A DNA stretch of 64,000 bases from Lentisphaerae bacterium ADurb.Bin242 (GTDB lineage Bacteria; Verrucomicrobiota; Lentisphaeria; Victivallales; UBA1829), in the NCBI GenBank assembly GCA_002069785.1, contig MWCA01000011.1, forward strand, positions 1 to 64,000, read 5' to 3'. Below, piece after piece: positions 26,905-35,851 of the stretch. The position numbers were made by a program, and so were the translations under genes. Numbering within the stretch: the first letter of the stretch is position 1; each line of letters begins with the position of its first letter. Below the pieces are notes generated by a model. It did not search any database and was not told the origin of the DNA. It saw only the letters and a list, made by a program, of their open reading frames with translations.

Positions 26905-28128
26905 ATGAATCTTTTGAAGAAAAATATCATTTTCGTCATCGTTTGCGCAATGACGGTGATTGCTTCCGCATACCTGATCTATCTGGACTTCGCAAAGCAG
27001 AGCGAGGTCATGACCGCAAACGCAGAAGCCCAGAAAAGTTCGGAGGAAAGCGCCGATGCTTATAAAAAAGGAAACAAACCCGTCGAACAGAATGTGGAAA
27101 TGATTCATTCGGACACGGAAAAACTCAAACAGAAAACCAATGCCCTTCAACGGGTCTTCGGAAAACCGTACCGGAACGCGATGATCGCTTTCGCCGCCGC
27201 CGTCAAGTCCTCGGAAGACGAGCTTTACACAAAATTCAGCGCCCTGTTCAATGACGAAAAGGAAAAGGTGAAAACCGCGGACGTGCTGATTCCAAAACTG
27301 CTGGAAATCCTCGAAAAGGAAAAAAATATTTCCAAGAACGATATGGAAAACGCATTCAAGAAATTCATTGCGGACCTCCAGCTGGAAACGGTGGAGGATT
27401 TGACGTATCATACCGGATATTCCCTTCTTGCGTCGGCGCTCGGCCTCCAGAGGACCATGAGCGCTTCCATGGCCCACGTATATCTTACGCAAATCCAGAA
27501 GAAAATCAATGATCAGCGCCTCATTCCGGGTGTCACCAAACTTTCCACCGTTCAGGATTACACTTTCAACCAGTTTGTTCAGACGTTTCCTTCCGGCGAT
27601 GCGATTCTCGATATCCTCTATACCATGCCGATCTACGAAGATATTTTCAGCCGGATGAAAAAAGCAAGGCTGGCTCAGGTGGACTCGTTTTCCAGAATCA
27701 GCGTCATCAAGCTGTCCGACAAATACACCGTATATTCTTTTAAAGCAAGGATATATGGACCGCTGAACTCCGTTCGTACTTTCGTGAACAGCCTTCAAGA
27801 TGCGTACAAAGACAACCGGGTGTATGTAATCACCTGGATTTCAATAACTTCCCGTTCAACCGACGAAGTGGAAAGAACCCGCAGCCGTATTTTTGGAACG
27901 GGCTCCGCTTCCCAGGACCAGCGGGAAATGGATCCCGGCATGGGCCGCCCCCCCAACCGTCTGCAGCCGGTGTCCCGCGCCCGGGCCCAGCGCAGTGAAC
28001 TTGAAATCGAAATGCAGCCGGACTACGGAAGCACGGTTATCGGGATCGACAACAATGTAACGGCCGAAATCGAATTCAAGTATTATGTCTATACGGGCGA
28101 CTGGCTGAAAAACAAAACGAATGGATGA
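26905..28128 (+). CDS. Membrane-anchored coiled-coil protein, Amuc_1100/PilO-like position
   Basis: A 407-aa protein with one N-terminal membrane helix (about 6-25) preceded by a short basic segment, so the rest should be periplasmic. A helical, Lys/Glu-rich coiled-coil region (about 30-150) is followed by an alpha/beta domain (about 230-310), then a Pro/Arg-rich linker (near 345-360) and a last beta segment. That layout (short cytoplasmic tail, helix, coiled coil, ferredoxin-like domain) is that of PilO and of Akkermansia Amuc_1100. The gene order supports the Amuc_1100 equivalence; sequence identity was not verifiable. It starts 15 bp after the PilM-PilN stop. Confidence 0.65.
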   Translation: MNLLKKNIIFVIVCAMTVIASAYLIYLDFAKQSEVMTANAEAQKSSEESADAYKKGNKPVEQNVEMIHSDTEKLKQKTNALQRVFGKPYRNAMIAFAAAVKSSEDELYTKFSALFNDEKEKVKTADVLIPKLLEILEKEKNISKNDMENAFKKFIADLQLETVEDLTYHTGYSLLASALGLQRTMSASMAHVYLTQIQKKINDQRLIPGVTKLSTVQDYTFNQFVQTFPSGDAILDILYTMPIYEDIFSRMKKARLAQVDSFSRISVIKLSDKYTVYSFKARIYGPLNSVRTFVNSLQDAYKDNRVYVITWISITSRSTDEVERTRSRIFGTGSASQDQREMDPGMGRPPNRLQPVSRARAQRSELEIEMQPDYGSTVIGIDNNVTAEIEFKYYVYTGDWLKNKTNG

Positions 28129-28137
28129 GGTCTTGAC

Positions 28138-29340
28138 GTGCAGGCATTTCTGAAAAAACACTATGAAAAAATATTGCTGGCATTTCTTCTGACGGTGTTT
28201 ATCTGCCTGCTCGTCTTCCAGTTGATTCTCTGGCAGCAGGGAGAACAGATCCAGGTGATTTCCCTGAAAGGATTCAAACAGCCGCCGCCCAATTATGTAC
28301 CCATCAAATTTGAAGCGGTGGATTCTCCTTACAATCAGCTGGCAAACCTGGCCGGTTTCCCGTATTGGGAGAAAAGCGTTTCGAGAGACGGAAACCGGAA
28401 TTTCACAGACTTCATGGTTCCATATCCGCTGTCTGTCTGTCCTTACTGCAACCGCGTGATTCCCTCCAACGCTTTTCCGGCGGTCAACACCCTGGAACGC
28501 GGAAACTGTCCGTATGCCAACTGCCGGAAAACGCTCCGTGCACCTCTGCGCGCCATCCTTGCCGAAAATATCGACAGCGACGGCGACGGAATTCCGGATA
28601 AGGACGAAATCGCGATGGGTCTGAACCCGAAAGATCCCACCGATGCGTATGTCGACACCGATGACGACGGGTTCTCCAACTATGAGGAATATCTGGCAAA
28701 AACCAACATCAACGATCCGAAAAGCCGTCCTCCCTATTATGAGAAAATACGGGTCATCAGCATCCAGCGCGCCCGCCTTCCCTTCCTGCTGAAAAACATT
28801 TCTTTCACAGACAAGAAAGACAAGAAGAGCGCCACGATCCAGATCGAGATCAAGATTCGCCGTCCCAGCGGCGAAACCACCAAGAATGAACTGCTCCATG
28901 TCGGCGATCCCTTCCTTACGCTGGTGGGCCGCTTCCAGATTCTGGACGTCATCCCTGAATTTTCCACCAACGCCACCGGCCTGGAAGTCAACAACTCCAA
29001 AATCATTGTCCAGCGGGACGACACGAAGGAAAAAATGACGGTTGAAATCGGGAAACCCGTCGATGAACCGCGTGAAAAGATCCTGCTGGCGTCCGAAGGC
29101 AACAAACAGGAACTGGAACTCTACGTAGGGTCGGAATTTTCGGTTGGAAGCCTCAAAACGAATGTGGATAAATACAAGGTCATTTCTTCCAATCAGGCCG
29201 CCCGCACGGTCGTTCTCCTTTTTGAGAAAGACGGAAAAGAATATACGGTCGGCCCCAAAACCATCATGCAATCCAGAGTGGATGCCGCAAAGAGACCTCC
29301 AAGACCACCGCAGAATGTACGGGATGAGAACAAAAAATAA
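28138..29340 (+). CDS. Membrane-anchored periplasmic protein with Cys pairs and Ca-binding-like repeats (Amuc_1099-like position)
   Basis: A 400-aa protein starting at GTG 28138, supported by GAGG 7 nt upstream. The N-terminal helix (about 12-33) follows a basic tail, so the bulk should be periplasmic. Two cysteine pairs (Cys101/104 in CPYC and Cys124/129 in CPYANC) could bind a metal or form disulfides. Two thrombospondin-type-3-like acidic repeats follow: DSDGDG (146-151) and DTDDDG (173-178), each a potential calcium site. The rest is mostly beta. It is fourth in the operon, where Akkermansia has Amuc_1099. I recognise no enzymatic motif; a structural role between inner membrane and secretin is inferred from position. 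Confidence 0.65.
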   Translation: MQAFLKKHYEKILLAFLLTVFICLLVFQLILWQQGEQIQVISLKGFKQPPPNYVPIKFEAVDSPYNQLANLAGFPYWEKSVSRDGNRNFTDFMVPYPLSVCPYCNRVIPSNAFPAVNTLERGNCPYANCRKTLRAPLRAILAENIDSDGDGIPDKDEIAMGLNPKDPTDAYVDTDDDGFSNYEEYLAKTNINDPKSRPPYYEKIRVISIQRARLPFLLKNISFTDKKDKKSATIQIEIKIRRPSGETTKNELLHVGDPFLTLVGRFQILDVIPEFSTNATGLEVNNSKIIVQRDDTKEKMTVEIGKPVDEPREKILLASEGNKQELELYVGSEFSVGSLKTNVDKYKVISSNQAARTVVLLFEKDGKEYTVGPKTIMQSRVDAAKRPPRPPQNVRDENKK

Positions 29341-29354
29341 TATAAGGATTGACC

Positions 29355-31871
29355 ATGAGGACATTATTTTTGAAATGTGATGGACACGTCATCGGAATGA
29401 TGCTTGTTTTTCTGGTGGCCATGATGATATCTCATCCGCTCTACGCCCAGACGGGAAATGACAATCCCGGGGAACCGAAGCTGGATCCTTTTGAATTCGA
29501 AGTTCCTTCCAATGCGCAGAGCGAAGAGCTCAAAGGACGCAAAGCCGTTCTTGAAAACAATGTTTTCCCTCAAGTCAAACTGGGGGATAAGTTCATGCAG
29601 CAGAGAGACTTTCAGAGTGCATTCAAAGCGTATGAAAGAGCCGCGGGAATTCTTGCGAAAAGCAATCTCGGCAGCGGGCCGTATGTAGTTTCCGTGCAGG
29701 GCCGGATCTCCGGCCGTATGGAAGAAGCCCGGAAACAATGGGGATTGTCGATCTTCAACAACGCCAAAAAAGTCTATCTGGCCGCGCTCGTCGCCAAAAA
29801 GCATGAAGACGCCATGGAAGGATTCAAGACGGCCGAGAAGCTCGCGCTGTCGTCTCTGCCCGCCTATTACGCGGGCAAAACGGAAAAAGAACTGGCTCCG
29901 TCCGTAGTGGGTCCCCTGACAAAATCGAATCCGGCCTTCCATGACAATGTGCAGGCTTTTGTCATGGACTGCAATAAAATGTCGGCCGCGTACGATTTCA
30001 AGAATGAAACCTCCCTCGATGCCGTCGATCCGGATTATAAACGCCGCACCGAGGAAGTGGCGCTGCTTTTGAAACAGGGCGAAACGTACTACAATACCAA
30101 GCAGTATGAAAAAGTCCGTTCCAATATGGAAAAAATCCTGGTGCAGGACCCCTACAATCAAAAAGCGATGACGCTCCTGAACAAGACGTATAAGAAACTG
30201 TATCTGATCGGAATGGCGAGAGGGGACAACGATGCGATCGAGCGGATGGCGGAAGTGGAATGGAAGTGGAACCAGCCGATTCTTCCGGCGGATTCCATCA
30301 GCACGGAGACATCCCCCCGGGAAATGTCCGGAACCCGCGCCGCGCTCTACGACAAACTCCAGAAGATCATCGTGGATAAAGTCGAATACGAGTCGTCCGA
30401 TATTCAGTCCATTCTGGAACATCTGTCCAAGATCAGCAAACAGCAGGACCCCGAAAAAATCGGAGTCAGCATCATTCCTCCGTCCAGTGTCGAGCTGCGG
30501 ACAAGAAAGATTCAATATCTCGAACTGGAACAGATGCCCCTGCTCGACATCATCAAATATGTCTGTGAAATTGCCGGCCTGAAATATAAAATCGACGACA
30601 AGGCCGTTCTCGTGGGCGTCAAAACCGCCGGAGACATGGAACTGGCTTTCTTTGCCATCCGCAAATCCCTGATCCAGCGAATTGCCGTGGAAGGGGAAGC
30701 CCCGGTGGGAAAAGAAGAAAAGAAAACCGGAAAACTGTCCGAAGCCACCGAAAGATTCGCCGATAAAAACCTCCTGGAGGAAGGGAAGGATGAACGGAAA
30801 ACGCCGGAGCTGACGCAGGATATGCTTAAGAATTACTTCACTCCGATGGGAATTACCTTCGAGGAAGGCAGCGCGATTTCATACGATTCGAAAACAGGCA
30901 AGCTGATTGTCAAAAACACTCCGGAAAATCTCCGGAAAATGGAAACGCTCCTCAAGGAAATCGATATTCCGCCGCCGCTGGTGCTGGTGGAGGCCAAAAT
31001 CCTGGAAGTGTCCATGAATACCCTGGAAGAGCTCGGATTCGACTGGGCGTTGACTTATACGAACACGGACACCAATCATACCGTCACTTTCGCCGGACTG
31101 GATTCCAGTACGTTTTACAGAAGCAAAGGGGAAAATTATATCGTCAGCGGCCTGAAAGTGATTCCGAACTTCGGCAATGAAAACCAGTTCGACCTCTCGC
31201 TTTCCATTCGCGCGATCGACCAGAAAGACCGTTCCGAAATGCTGGGGGCGCCCCGTCTGCTTGTCGCCTCCGGATATACGGCCAGACTGGAAATCGCCGA
31301 AGAGCGGTATTTCCCGGACAGCTGGACAGACCCGGAAGTGGAAATCGTCAACGGAACCTCTTACACCTATACGCCGCCCACCCCGGAATTCGGCGACTCC
31401 ACTCCGGTGGGCACCATTTTCACGGTGACGCCCACCGTCGGTTCCAACAATTATACGATTGTCCTCAATATCGAGTCGGATATCACCCGGATGACCGGCT
31501 GGTCGAATTATGACTACAGCATCATCATCGGCGGGCTGATGACATCCCTGGCCGACCGTTCCACGACGAATTTGCAACCCAAAATGAAAATGCCCGAGTT
31601 CTCAAAACGCTACATCAAATCGACCGTGAAAATCTATGACGGGGAAACCGTTGTGATCGGCGGCATCCTTGAAGATATCGCATCCCGGCGGGATGACAAA
31701 TGGCCTCTGCTGGGCAGCATCCCCCTTGTCGGGCGGTTATTTACAGACGGGTCCAGCGCCAGTGTGAAGACCAATCTCCTGATCTTTGTGACGGCGCGGC
31801 TTATGAAAGGAAATGGACTGCCTGTCAGGGAAGCCCGGAAACAGGGGCTTTTTGAATTCGGCAACCGATAA
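29355..31871 (+). CDS. Secretin (PilQ/GspD type), first of two; Amuc_1098-like
   Basis: An 838-aa outer-membrane secretin. The signal peptide ends near HPLYAQ. Residues about 30-300 are helical and TPR-like, unusual for PilQ but seen in PVC secretins. An N1-type ring-building domain follows (about 480-560; LLEEGKD... ENLRKMETLLKEIDIPP). The C-terminal secretin domain starts with VLVEAKILEVS and ends with WPLLGSIPLVGRLF, the family's hallmark, then LLIFVTARL. ATG 29355 was chosen over an in-frame TTG at 29349 because AGGA lies 7 nt upstream. It should form the gated outer-membrane pore of the pilus-like machine. Confidence 0.9.
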   Translation: MRTLFLKCDGHVIGMMLVFLVAMMISHPLYAQTGNDNPGEPKLDPFEFEVPSNAQSEELKGRKAVLENNVFPQVKLGDKFMQQRDFQSAFKAYERAAGILAKSNLGSGPYVVSVQGRISGRMEEARKQWGLSIFNNAKKVYLAALVAKKHEDAMEGFKTAEKLALSSLPAYYAGKTEKELAPSVVGPLTKSNPAFHDNVQAFVMDCNKMSAAYDFKNETSLDAVDPDYKRRTEEVALLLKQGETYYNTKQYEKVRSNMEKILVQDPYNQKAMTLLNKTYKKLYLIGMARGDNDAIERMAEVEWKWNQPILPADSISTETSPREMSGTRAALYDKLQKIIVDKVEYESSDIQSILEHLSKISKQQDPEKIGVSIIPPSSVELRTRKIQYLELEQMPLLDIIKYVCEIAGLKYKIDDKAVLVGVKTAGDMELAFFAIRKSLIQRIAVEGEAPVGKEEKKTGKLSEATERFADKNLLEEGKDERKTPELTQDMLKNYFTPMGITFEEGSAISYDSKTGKLIVKNTPENLRKMETLLKEIDIPPPLVLVEAKILEVSMNTLEELGFDWALTYTNTDTNHTVTFAGLDSSTFYRSKGENYIVSGLKVIPNFGNENQFDLSLSIRAIDQKDRSEMLGAPRLLVASGYTARLEIAEERYFPDSWTDPEVEIVNGTSYTYTPPTPEFGDSTPVGTIFTVTPTVGSNNYTIVLNIESDITRMTGWSNYDYSIIIGGLMTSLADRSTTNLQPKMKMPEFSKRYIKSTVKIYDGETVVIGGILEDIASRRDDKWPLLGSIPLVGRLFTDGSSASVKTNLLIFVTARLMKGNGLPVREARKQGLFEFGNR

Positions 31872-31922
31872 ACGGGAATGATTTTTATGAAAGAAAATAG
31901 CTATATGATAAAGGAGGTCGCG

Positions 31923-34502
31923 ATGCTGAGATGGCTTCGTTTGAGGATGATCCGATTCCCTGTGACTTCATTTCTTCTGCTTGTCGCCGCCAGTGCTTTC
32001 GCCCAGCAGACAGCCCCCCCGCCGACCGGAGCTCCTTCCAACAACGGGAACTCCGCTCCTTCGGAAGTCACGCAATCCAAAACCGTATTCAAAAGCAAAG
32101 AAGTCATTCTGCTGCAAAGTGTCGAAAAAAAGATAGATCAGACCGTGGCCGATGCCGTCCAGGCCTATCAGAAAGATGAATTCGACAAAGCCATTGATTT
32201 GTATCTGGATGCCAAGAAACGTCTCGAAACCCTCTACGAATCCCATCCCCTCCCCCGGCTCCGCACCAAAATCGACAACTGCACTCTGGCGATTTCCAAA
32301 GCTTACTACTACTGGGCTCAGAAAATCTATTTCGAGGCCGAAAAATCGGCCAAGGCCGCGGATTTCGACCAGGCCATCGACAAATGCGAAAAAGCGATCC
32401 GCATCTATCCGCCCTGCAAAGAAAAAATGGAAAAAATCATTGCCCAGTACCGGTTGATGAAAGAGAACGCCCAGGTCAAGGAAAAAGTGGCGGAAGCCAA
32501 TCCGAATCCTCAGGATCAGTATGACAAGAGGGTCCTGATCCGCCAGGGACAGATGCTTTATAACACGGAACAGTGGGACAAAGCCCGGACAAAGTTCGAA
32601 GAAGTGATCTCCATCGACCCTTATAATGAGACGGCGGTGGATTACATCCGGAAAATCAACCTCAAGCTCCTGGAAGTGGCCGAGCTCCGCACCGGAGTCA
32701 CGAGAAACACCCGGAATGCGCAAGCCCAGTGGGAAATGGTGACGCCTCTTGTCCGACAGGATGTCACTTCCAGTTCCAATATCCCGGAATCCGGGGTCTC
32801 CAAATCGTCCAACAACGACCGGATCATCAAAAAGCTGAAAGACATCATTATCGACAAAATCAGTTTTGAAGAAGTTTCCATTGCCACCGCGGTGCGTTAT
32901 CTCCGTCAGTGCAGCAAAGAGAAAGATCCGGAGAAGATCGGGATCAACTTTGTTCTCCGCGGAAAAATCAATCAGCCTCTCAGCCCGGAAGGAGAAACTC
33001 TTGCGGTCGGGGAGGGAGGCGCCGCGAGAAAACAGGGCGGAGAAGGAAACGAATCCAGCGATGTCGAACCCCTGACGATGATGCTGGACAACATTCCGCT
33101 GGAAACGGTGGTCAAATACATCTGCAACCAGGCCAACCTGAAATACCGTATCGACGACAATGCGGTGATCATTGCTTCCAAGGATGTCCCTCTGGATGAT
33201 GTCCAGACCAAAGTTTACCCGGTGGAAAAATCCGCCATCAAGCTTCGGGAGGGGGAAAGAATCCAGGACTTTTTCACCGAACGCGGCATGACTTTCGATG
33301 CCGGGGCGTCTGTCGTTTACAAGGAATACATCGGACGCCTGATCGTCACGAACACCCCCAGGGAACTTCAGACGCTTGAAAACATTCTCAGGGAAATGAA
33401 CACGGTCGACCCGCAGGTGCTGATTCAAACGAAGTTTGTCGAAGTCAAACTCAACGACCTGGAAGAACTGGGGTTCAAATACGAACTGTCCAGAAGCAAC
33501 GCCAACATCGCCTATGCCTCCGCCACGGATTCCAGCCTGGTCGCGGTCGCGCCCGGGACTTCCTTTACTTCTCCGACCATATCCAACGTTTATACCACAA
33601 ACACCACCGACGTCAACTGGCTGGATTACAGTTCGACTGTGGGAGCCAATAAGACTTTCACAAACACTTCTTCGTCGACGGTTTACTATACCAAGGCCCC
33701 CCTTCAGAAAAGCAGCACATCCTATACGATCGGCGGAGCCGATCTCATCCGTACTTTCAGCAACGCGGGAACTCTGGAAAACAATACGACCTACGGAGAG
33801 GCCACCTCGTTTTCGTCCTACAACAGCGGCGGGTACAAGATCAGCGCCTCCCTGTACGCGCTGGATCAGTCCGACTCCGCGGACGTGCTTTCCTGTCCCC
33901 GCGTCACGACCATGAGCGACTCCCCGGCCACCATTCAGCTGGTAACGGAAAAATATTATCCGTCGCAATGGGATGAGGCGGAATACACCATCATGGGAAA
34001 CAACGTCCCGGTCTTTACCGGTTCCGTCCCGAACCTCGACGAAGAAACCCAGGAAGGCATCACGCTGACCGTAACGCCGATGGTGGACCCGGACAATTAT
34101 ACCATTTCCCTTCTGATGCGTCCGCTGATCCGGAAATTCACCGGATGGGATGACTACAGCTACACGATTCCCATGAGACTGAACGACAACAGTCCCACGG
34201 TCAACGTCCCGAATACCATGATCATGCCGCGGTTCGAGCAGCGCACGGTGGACACCAGCGTCGAATGCACCGACAACGGCACCATCGTCATGGGCGGAAT
34301 GATCCGGGATGAAGTCTCGATCGTCGACGACCAGTACCCTGTGCTCGGCGATCTTCCGCTGATCGGACGGTTCTTCCAGTCAAAGGGTCGTGATTCAGCC
34401 AAATACAATCTGCTCATCTTCCTTTCCTGCCGGCTGGTGAACCCGGACGGTTCGCCTCTCCGTGAACGGGAAGACCGCGGCATTCCGCCCTTCAAGAACT
34501 GA
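31923..34502 (+). CDS. Secretin, second tandem paralogue
   Basis: An 859-aa secretin with the same plan as the gene before it: a signal peptide (LLLVAASAFAQ), a TPR-like helical region (about 60-260), ring-building domains (about 310-510), and a secretin domain with VLIQTKFVEVKLNDLEELGF and YPVLGDLPLIGRFF. It carries a Ser/Thr-rich insertion (near 540-620) that the first copy lacks. ATG 31923 was chosen because AAGGAGG ends 5 nt upstream; an ATG at 31878 in the same frame has no such site. The two proteins are paralogues, not duplicates of recent date, as the sequences differ widely. They may form separate or mixed rings. Confidence 0.9.
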   Translation: MLRWLRLRMIRFPVTSFLLLVAASAFAQQTAPPPTGAPSNNGNSAPSEVTQSKTVFKSKEVILLQSVEKKIDQTVADAVQAYQKDEFDKAIDLYLDAKKRLETLYESHPLPRLRTKIDNCTLAISKAYYYWAQKIYFEAEKSAKAADFDQAIDKCEKAIRIYPPCKEKMEKIIAQYRLMKENAQVKEKVAEANPNPQDQYDKRVLIRQGQMLYNTEQWDKARTKFEEVISIDPYNETAVDYIRKINLKLLEVAELRTGVTRNTRNAQAQWEMVTPLVRQDVTSSSNIPESGVSKSSNNDRIIKKLKDIIIDKISFEEVSIATAVRYLRQCSKEKDPEKIGINFVLRGKINQPLSPEGETLAVGEGGAARKQGGEGNESSDVEPLTMMLDNIPLETVVKYICNQANLKYRIDDNAVIIASKDVPLDDVQTKVYPVEKSAIKLREGERIQDFFTERGMTFDAGASVVYKEYIGRLIVTNTPRELQTLENILREMNTVDPQVLIQTKFVEVKLNDLEELGFKYELSRSNANIAYASATDSSLVAVAPGTSFTSPTISNVYTTNTTDVNWLDYSSTVGANKTFTNTSSSTVYYTKAPLQKSSTSYTIGGADLIRTFSNAGTLENNTTYGEATSFSSYNSGGYKISASLYALDQSDSADVLSCPRVTTMSDSPATIQLVTEKYYPSQWDEAEYTIMGNNVPVFTGSVPNLDEETQEGITLTVTPMVDPDNYTISLLMRPLIRKFTGWDDYSYTIPMRLNDNSPTVNVPNTMIMPRFEQRTVDTSVECTDNGTIVMGGMIRDEVSIVDDQYPVLGDLPLIGRFFQSKGRDSAKYNLLIFLSCRLVNPDGSPLREREDRGIPPFKN

Positions 34503-34537
34503 TCCGGTCTGGATCCCTGTGAATTCCGTATTTCGCC

Positions 34538-35848
34538 TTACGGCATTTTGTCCGGCAGATTCACGGGAGCGCCAAATTTGTGGAGGGGAACCTCCATCAG
34601 CGGCGGAAGCGCGGCAAACCATTCATCCGGAGCCCGGAAAATCATTTCCGCCGTGTTTCCTTTGAAACGCAGTTCCGCAATCGGCCGGTCCGGACGGGAC
34701 AGATCGTAAAAGGCAAACGGGATCTCTCCGGCATTCAGGGAAAGAGGCACCGGTTTGAGAAGCCGTTCAAGATTGTCCTTCTCCAGAGCATCCGTATAGT
34801 AGAATGCCAGCCGGTTCCCGGAAGCGGAACAGAACAGCGGCGGATTCCTCATGACCTGAAACAGATTCGGATAGGGGGTATATCCCAGTCCGGCAACGGT
34901 ATTTACGATTCCGGAAGCATGATCCGGACGGATTCCCAGCGTCAGCTTGGCGGAAGCATGAACGGCATCCTTTCCGGAACTGAGAACGGCAAATCCGGTG
35001 ATCGCGGACGGAAGGACCGGCAGCAGGGCATTCTGCCGTTTCCCGAAAAAATACGCCGTTCCATAGCGGCAAAGGGATTCGCCCGGCGCAAGACGGAAAA
35101 GCGACAGGAAGCCCGCGCCGTCAAAAGATTCGATGGGGCCTTTTTCCGGAAGGGGGCGGGAAAGATAACCTTCCAGGGCGGAGTTTTTCCGCGCCTGCGC
35201 GGAGAGCTTGACGATCAGGAAATTGTCATCGGCCCGGAAAGAAAGCCGGAACGCCTCCACTTCGGGCATCAGTTCGTCCAGCGCCTGAAAGAGAAGCAGA
35301 ACGTTTTCATTTCTGGTATTCAGCGAACGGAACGAAAAATGCTTCCCGATTTTTTCCGGAAAGGCCTCTACAGACAGGATGGAATCGGAAAGGTTTTTTC
35401 CCGGCGCCGACGCCGGAGTGAGGTCGTCGGCCAAGTCGTCGGTAAAAAGCGTGACCAGCCCGTTTTCGAGACGCGCCCGGAGCTTCATATCCCACAAAGC
35501 GGCTTTCTTCTGGATCACCTGGACATTGGGAATGGCATAGGCCGTAATCCGCATCGACGGTTTTTCCCCGACCTCGTAGAAGACAATGGAAACGGGCCGG
35601 GTCAGATCCATTCCGAACGTGCTTCCGCCGACCGTCAGAGCCACGGTGAAAAGCGCGAGAGTGTCCTTGAAATGGGGGGCGACGCAATTCCCCAGCCGGG
35701 AAACCGCGGCGGACATCCCGATGACGGACACCATTTCCACGCGGATCACTTCCGTTTTCTGCGGAGGAGCCGTCTTCCCCGCGGAAAGAGGAAGTCCCGC
35801 GGAAAACACGAGACAGAGGATAACAAACGGCTTGAATGGATTCATCAT
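34538..35848 (-). CDS. Secreted protein of unknown function
   Basis: I do not recognise this 436-aa protein. It has a signal peptide (MMNPFKPFVILCLVFSAGLPLSA) and no further membrane helix, so it should be periplasmic or secreted. It alternates beta-rich and helical stretches and has a Ser/Gly/Leu composition without catalytic signature or repeats. AAGGAA lies 9 nt before the ATG at 35848. It follows the RsmB-like gene by 3 bp and is convergent with the second secretin, so it is probably co-transcribed with rsmB, a pairing with no obvious functional logic. Confidence 0.7.
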   Translation of the reverse strand: MMNPFKPFVILCLVFSAGLPLSAGKTAPPQKTEVIRVEMVSVIGMSAAVSRLGNCVAPHFKDTLALFTVALTVGGSTFGMDLTRPVSIVFYEVGEKPSMRITAYAIPNVQVIQKKAALWDMKLRARLENGLVTLFTDDLADDLTPASAPGKNLSDSILSVEAFPEKIGKHFSFRSLNTRNENVLLLFQALDELMPEVEAFRLSFRADDNFLIVKLSAQARKNSALEGYLSRPLPEKGPIESFDGAGFLSLFRLAPGESLCRYGTAYFFGKRQNALLPVLPSAITGFAVLSSGKDAVHASAKLTLGIRPDHASGIVNTVAGLGYTPYPNLFQVMRNPPLFCSASGNRLAFYYTDALEKDNLERLLKPVPLSLNAGEIPFAFYDLSRPDRPIAELRFKGNTAEMIFRAPDEWFAALPPLMEVPLHKFGAPVNLPDKMP

Positions 35849-35851
35849 GAG

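Noticed and set aside
34501..34543. Small inverted repeats between the second secretin and the unknown secreted gene (GATCC...GGATC and CCGTA...TACGG)
   Set aside because: Stems of only 5 bp and no T-run, so not called a terminator.
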